A DNA stretch of 64,000 nucleotides from JAJPJE01 sp963848375 (GTDB taxonomy: Bacteria; Acidobacteriota; Terriglobia; Terriglobales; Acidobacteriaceae). Positions 62,465 through 64,000 of this stretch are shown in pieces. Each line of letters begins with the position of its first letter. Position 1 is the first letter of the stretch. Location: assembly GCA_963848375.1 (NCBI GenBank), contig CAWKDK010000024.1, positions 62,001-126,000 on the forward strand. Reading direction: 5' to 3'. The notes under the pieces are model-generated. The model had not been told where the DNA came from and searched no databases. It saw only the letters and a program-made list of their open reading frames with translations. The position numbers and the translations under genes were made by a program.

Positions 62465-62887
62465 TCACTCTCCCACCGCTCCCCTGAACACCTTCAGATA
62501 CTTCTCCGGCAGCGAACGCCTGCTGAAAGTCGAGTCGGTCACAATATGGGTTGTCTCGCCTTCGGCCAGTAGCGTTTCATCACTTGCCCGCAGGATCTCG
62601 TACCCGAATTGAATCAGCGACGCCCGGAATCGCTTGATCCGTGTGCGCAGCAGGATCTCATCGTCATACTTGGCCGGCGCCTTGTAACGGCACGAGATTT
62701 CCACCACGGCGATGTAGCAGTCATCCTTCTGCTCCATGTCCTTGTAGGTGAACCCGAGTTGGCGCAGCAACTCCACGCGGCCCACTTCCATCCAGATCAA
62801 ATAATTCGTGTGATACACCACGCCCATCTGATCGGTTTCAACGTAGCGCACCCGTAGCGTAGCTTCTGATATCGTTGGTTTATTCAT
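62465..62887 (-). CDS. YbgC-type acyl-CoA thioesterase
   Basis: A 140-residue hotdog-fold thioesterase with the catalytic Asp19 in YVETDQMGVVYHTNYLIWME and the following GRVELLRQLGF. It hydrolyses short acyl-CoA or acyl-ACP. It is 23 bp downstream of the crotonase gene on the same strand, so it probably belongs to the same acyl-CoA catabolic operon. Confidence 0.9.
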   Translation of the reverse strand: MNKPTISEATLRVRYVETDQMGVVYHTNYLIWMEVGRVELLRQLGFTYKDMEQKDDCYIAVVEISCRYKAPAKYDDEILLRTRIKRFRASLIQFGYEILRASDETLLAEGETTHIVTDSTFSRRSLPEKYLKVFRGAVGE

Positions 62888-62910
62888 TTTTCGTTAGCTG
62901 AAGACGCCGC

Positions 62911-63690
62911 TCATCCCTGCCAGCTCGGTTTTCTCTTCTCGAGAAACGCGTTCAATCCTTCGCGGAAATCAGGCGTCGTTCGAATTTTCGCATTCTCATC
63001 GACCGCCGCGTGGATCTGCGTATTCAAATCACTGAACGCGTAGCCGCTCAGCAGGCGCTTGGTCGACGCGAGCGACGTGGGACTATTTTGCTGCAACGCC
63101 TGGGCCAGCTCCCGTGCGCGGTGCATCAATCGCTCGTGATCGAGCACCTCGTTTGCCAGTCCCATGCGATACGCCTCGTGCGCGTCGATGATCCTTCCGG
63201 TCAACAGTAGATCGCGTGCGTGCTTCTCGCCGATCTGCCGGATCAGAAACGTCGACACAATCGCCGGAACAAATCCGATGCGCACCTCCGTATACCCGAA
63301 CCTCGCCTCGGTCGACGCCAGTGTGAAATCGCAGAGCGTCGCAATACCACAGCCGCCGGCCACTGCCGGCCCGTTCACCGCCGCAATCGTCGGCTTCGGA
63401 AACTCATAAATTGTGCGGAACAGCCGCGCCATCGTCTCCGAATCCTTCGCGTTCTCTTCCTGAGAATGCGTCGTGATCGCGCGCAAGTTGTCCAGGTCCA
63501 TGCCAGAGCAAAACGCCTTGCCCGCGCCGGTGATGATCAGCACATGCGCACGCGACTTCTCCACCTGCGCCAGCGCCGCCAGCAGTTCATCGATCAGTTC
63601 GTAGGTGATTGCGTTGCGCTTGTCCGGGCGGTTAAGAGTTATGGTGGCACAACCGTGGTCGTAATTGAGCAGAAGAGTATTGAAGTGCAT
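62911..63690 (-). CDS. Enoyl-CoA hydratase/isomerase (crotonase) family, possibly methylglutaconyl-CoA hydratase
   Basis: The 259-residue crotonase has CoA-binding ITLNRPDKRNAITYELIDEL, oxyanion-hole segments AFCSGMDL and NGPAVAGGCGIATLCDF, and the acid Glu135 in GYTEVRIGFVPA. The usual first catalytic Glu (position 115 here) is Gly, so it may not be a simple hydratase. With an HMG-CoA lyase gene upstream on the same strand, a role in leucine degradation (methylglutaconyl-CoA hydratase) is likely, by context. Confidence 0.88.
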   Translation of the reverse strand: MHFNTLLLNYDHGCATITLNRPDKRNAITYELIDELLAALAQVEKSRAHVLIITGAGKAFCSGMDLDNLRAITTHSQEENAKDSETMARLFRTIYEFPKPTIAAVNGPAVAGGCGIATLCDFTLASTEARFGYTEVRIGFVPAIVSTFLIRQIGEKHARDLLLTGRIIDAHEAYRMGLANEVLDHERLMHRARELAQALQQNSPTSLASTKRLLSGYAFSDLNTQIHAAVDENAKIRTTPDFREGLNAFLEKRKPSWQG

Positions 63691-63765
63691 GTCTACTCGC
63701 GCCAGTGAACTTGGAACGCGATTATAACGCTTATATTCTTAGCGACTGCGCAACGAACACGTCAG

Positions 63766-63803
63766 GGTGCCCGGTCCTTTCCTCCCTTTGGAAAGGGCCG
63801 GGA
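63766..63803 (+). repeat. Hairpin repeat R2, copy 3
   Basis: A 13-bp stem CCCGGTCCTTTCC (63770-63782) with GGAAAGGGCCGGG (63790-63802), loop TCCCTTT, preceded by GGTG. As in the other copies the single U-G wobble falls at the T after the first C/G block. It lies between the partial HMG-CoA lyase gene and the crotonase gene. Confidence 0.65.
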
Positions 63804-63805
63804 AC

Positions 63806-64000
63806 TCAATCTTCCACGCCCGCAACGGTGTATTGTGCCGCGATCTCCGCCGACATCCGCACCACATCCTCCAGCGATTTCCTGATCGGCAATCCCACGC
63901 CGCGCATCTTCAGCGCCTCAATAACCTCTTCCGTCGGGATATTCCCAACCAGGTCATCCTGCGCAAATGGACATCCGCCCATTCCGCCGATCGCTGAATC
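63806..64000 (-). CDS. mvaB: Hydroxymethylglutaryl-CoA lyase, C-terminal part
   Basis: The open frame enters from the right window edge and ends with TGA at 63806-63808. The 64 visible residues start DSAIGGMGGCPFAQDDLVGN and continue IPTEEVIEALKMRGV, the signature of HMG-CoA lyase, which includes the regulatory Cys in GGCPFA. The enzyme cleaves HMG-CoA to acetoacetate and acetyl-CoA, the last step of leucine catabolism. The N-terminus lies outside the window. Confidence 0.88.
   Translation of the reverse strand, partial: DSAIGGMGGCPFAQDDLVGNIPTEEVIEALKMRGVGLPIRKSLEDVVRMSAEIAAQYTVAGVED

Overview
The window looks like chromosomal DNA of an acidobacterium, most likely the class Terriglobia (Koribacter-like). 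This is inferred from gene content, not from any database search: a Ser/Thr kinase fused to a TolB/WD40-type propeller, an F1 operon carrying both b and b' subunits but no a or c subunit, many Sec-exported proteins of unknown role, DUF885 and DUF3106 proteins, and many short hairpin repeats between genes. The DNA is moderately GC-rich by eye. There is no transposase, prophage, rRNA gene or CRISPR array.

Layout. 1-10.4 kb: TPR protein, small membrane protein, lexA and trxA sharing a terminator, a response regulator, an ACP/ketosynthase pair, a cupin, a kinase-propeller fusion and a metallo-hydrolase. 10.7-17.2 kb (minus): ATP synthase genes b'-b-delta-alpha-gamma-beta-epsilon. 17.3-19.2 kb: a predicted structured RNA, then hfq-hflX. 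19.4-28.5 kb: TonB receptor, an unrecognised PRTase/kinase-like fusion, a tiny repeat protein, SH3 and Ig-like lipoproteins, nadA. 28.8-44.6 kb: moaA, transglutaminase, DinB, GH1 glucosidase, SOD, phosphoesterase, purine nucleoside phosphorylase, esterase, sedolisin, SDR, CNB-DUF1003. 44.6-48.9 kb: three GT4 glycosyltransferases. 51.4-52.6 kb: a selenocysteine tRNA and a peroxiredoxin preceded by a poly-cysteine mini-ORF. 53.8-58.5 kb: response regulator, PilT/PilU ATPase, and an ECF sigma / anti-sigma / DUF3106 cluster. 58.6-64 kb (minus): SirB1-TPR, proline dehydrogenase, hutH, then a thioesterase, crotonase and HMG-CoA lyase group that fits leucine/acyl-CoA catabolism.

Five otherwise intact genes (TonB receptor, moaA, esterase, one glycosyltransferase, hutH) each carry one single-base frame break, with the family-typical remainder continuing in the adjacent frame. 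Four are +1 and one is -1. This pattern fits base-level assembly errors better than gene decay, and those genes are annotated across the break.

The most unusual element is the 11-codon mini-ORF MCSCCCCCQPG upstream of the peroxiredoxin. It overlaps one arm of two mutually exclusive stems, which is the layout of a cysteine-sensing attenuator. Other candidates are the PRTase/kinase-like fusion, the 18-bp RNA hairpin between the atp and hfq-hflX genes, and at least three families of hairpin repeats, two of which show compensatory or conserved-wobble base changes.
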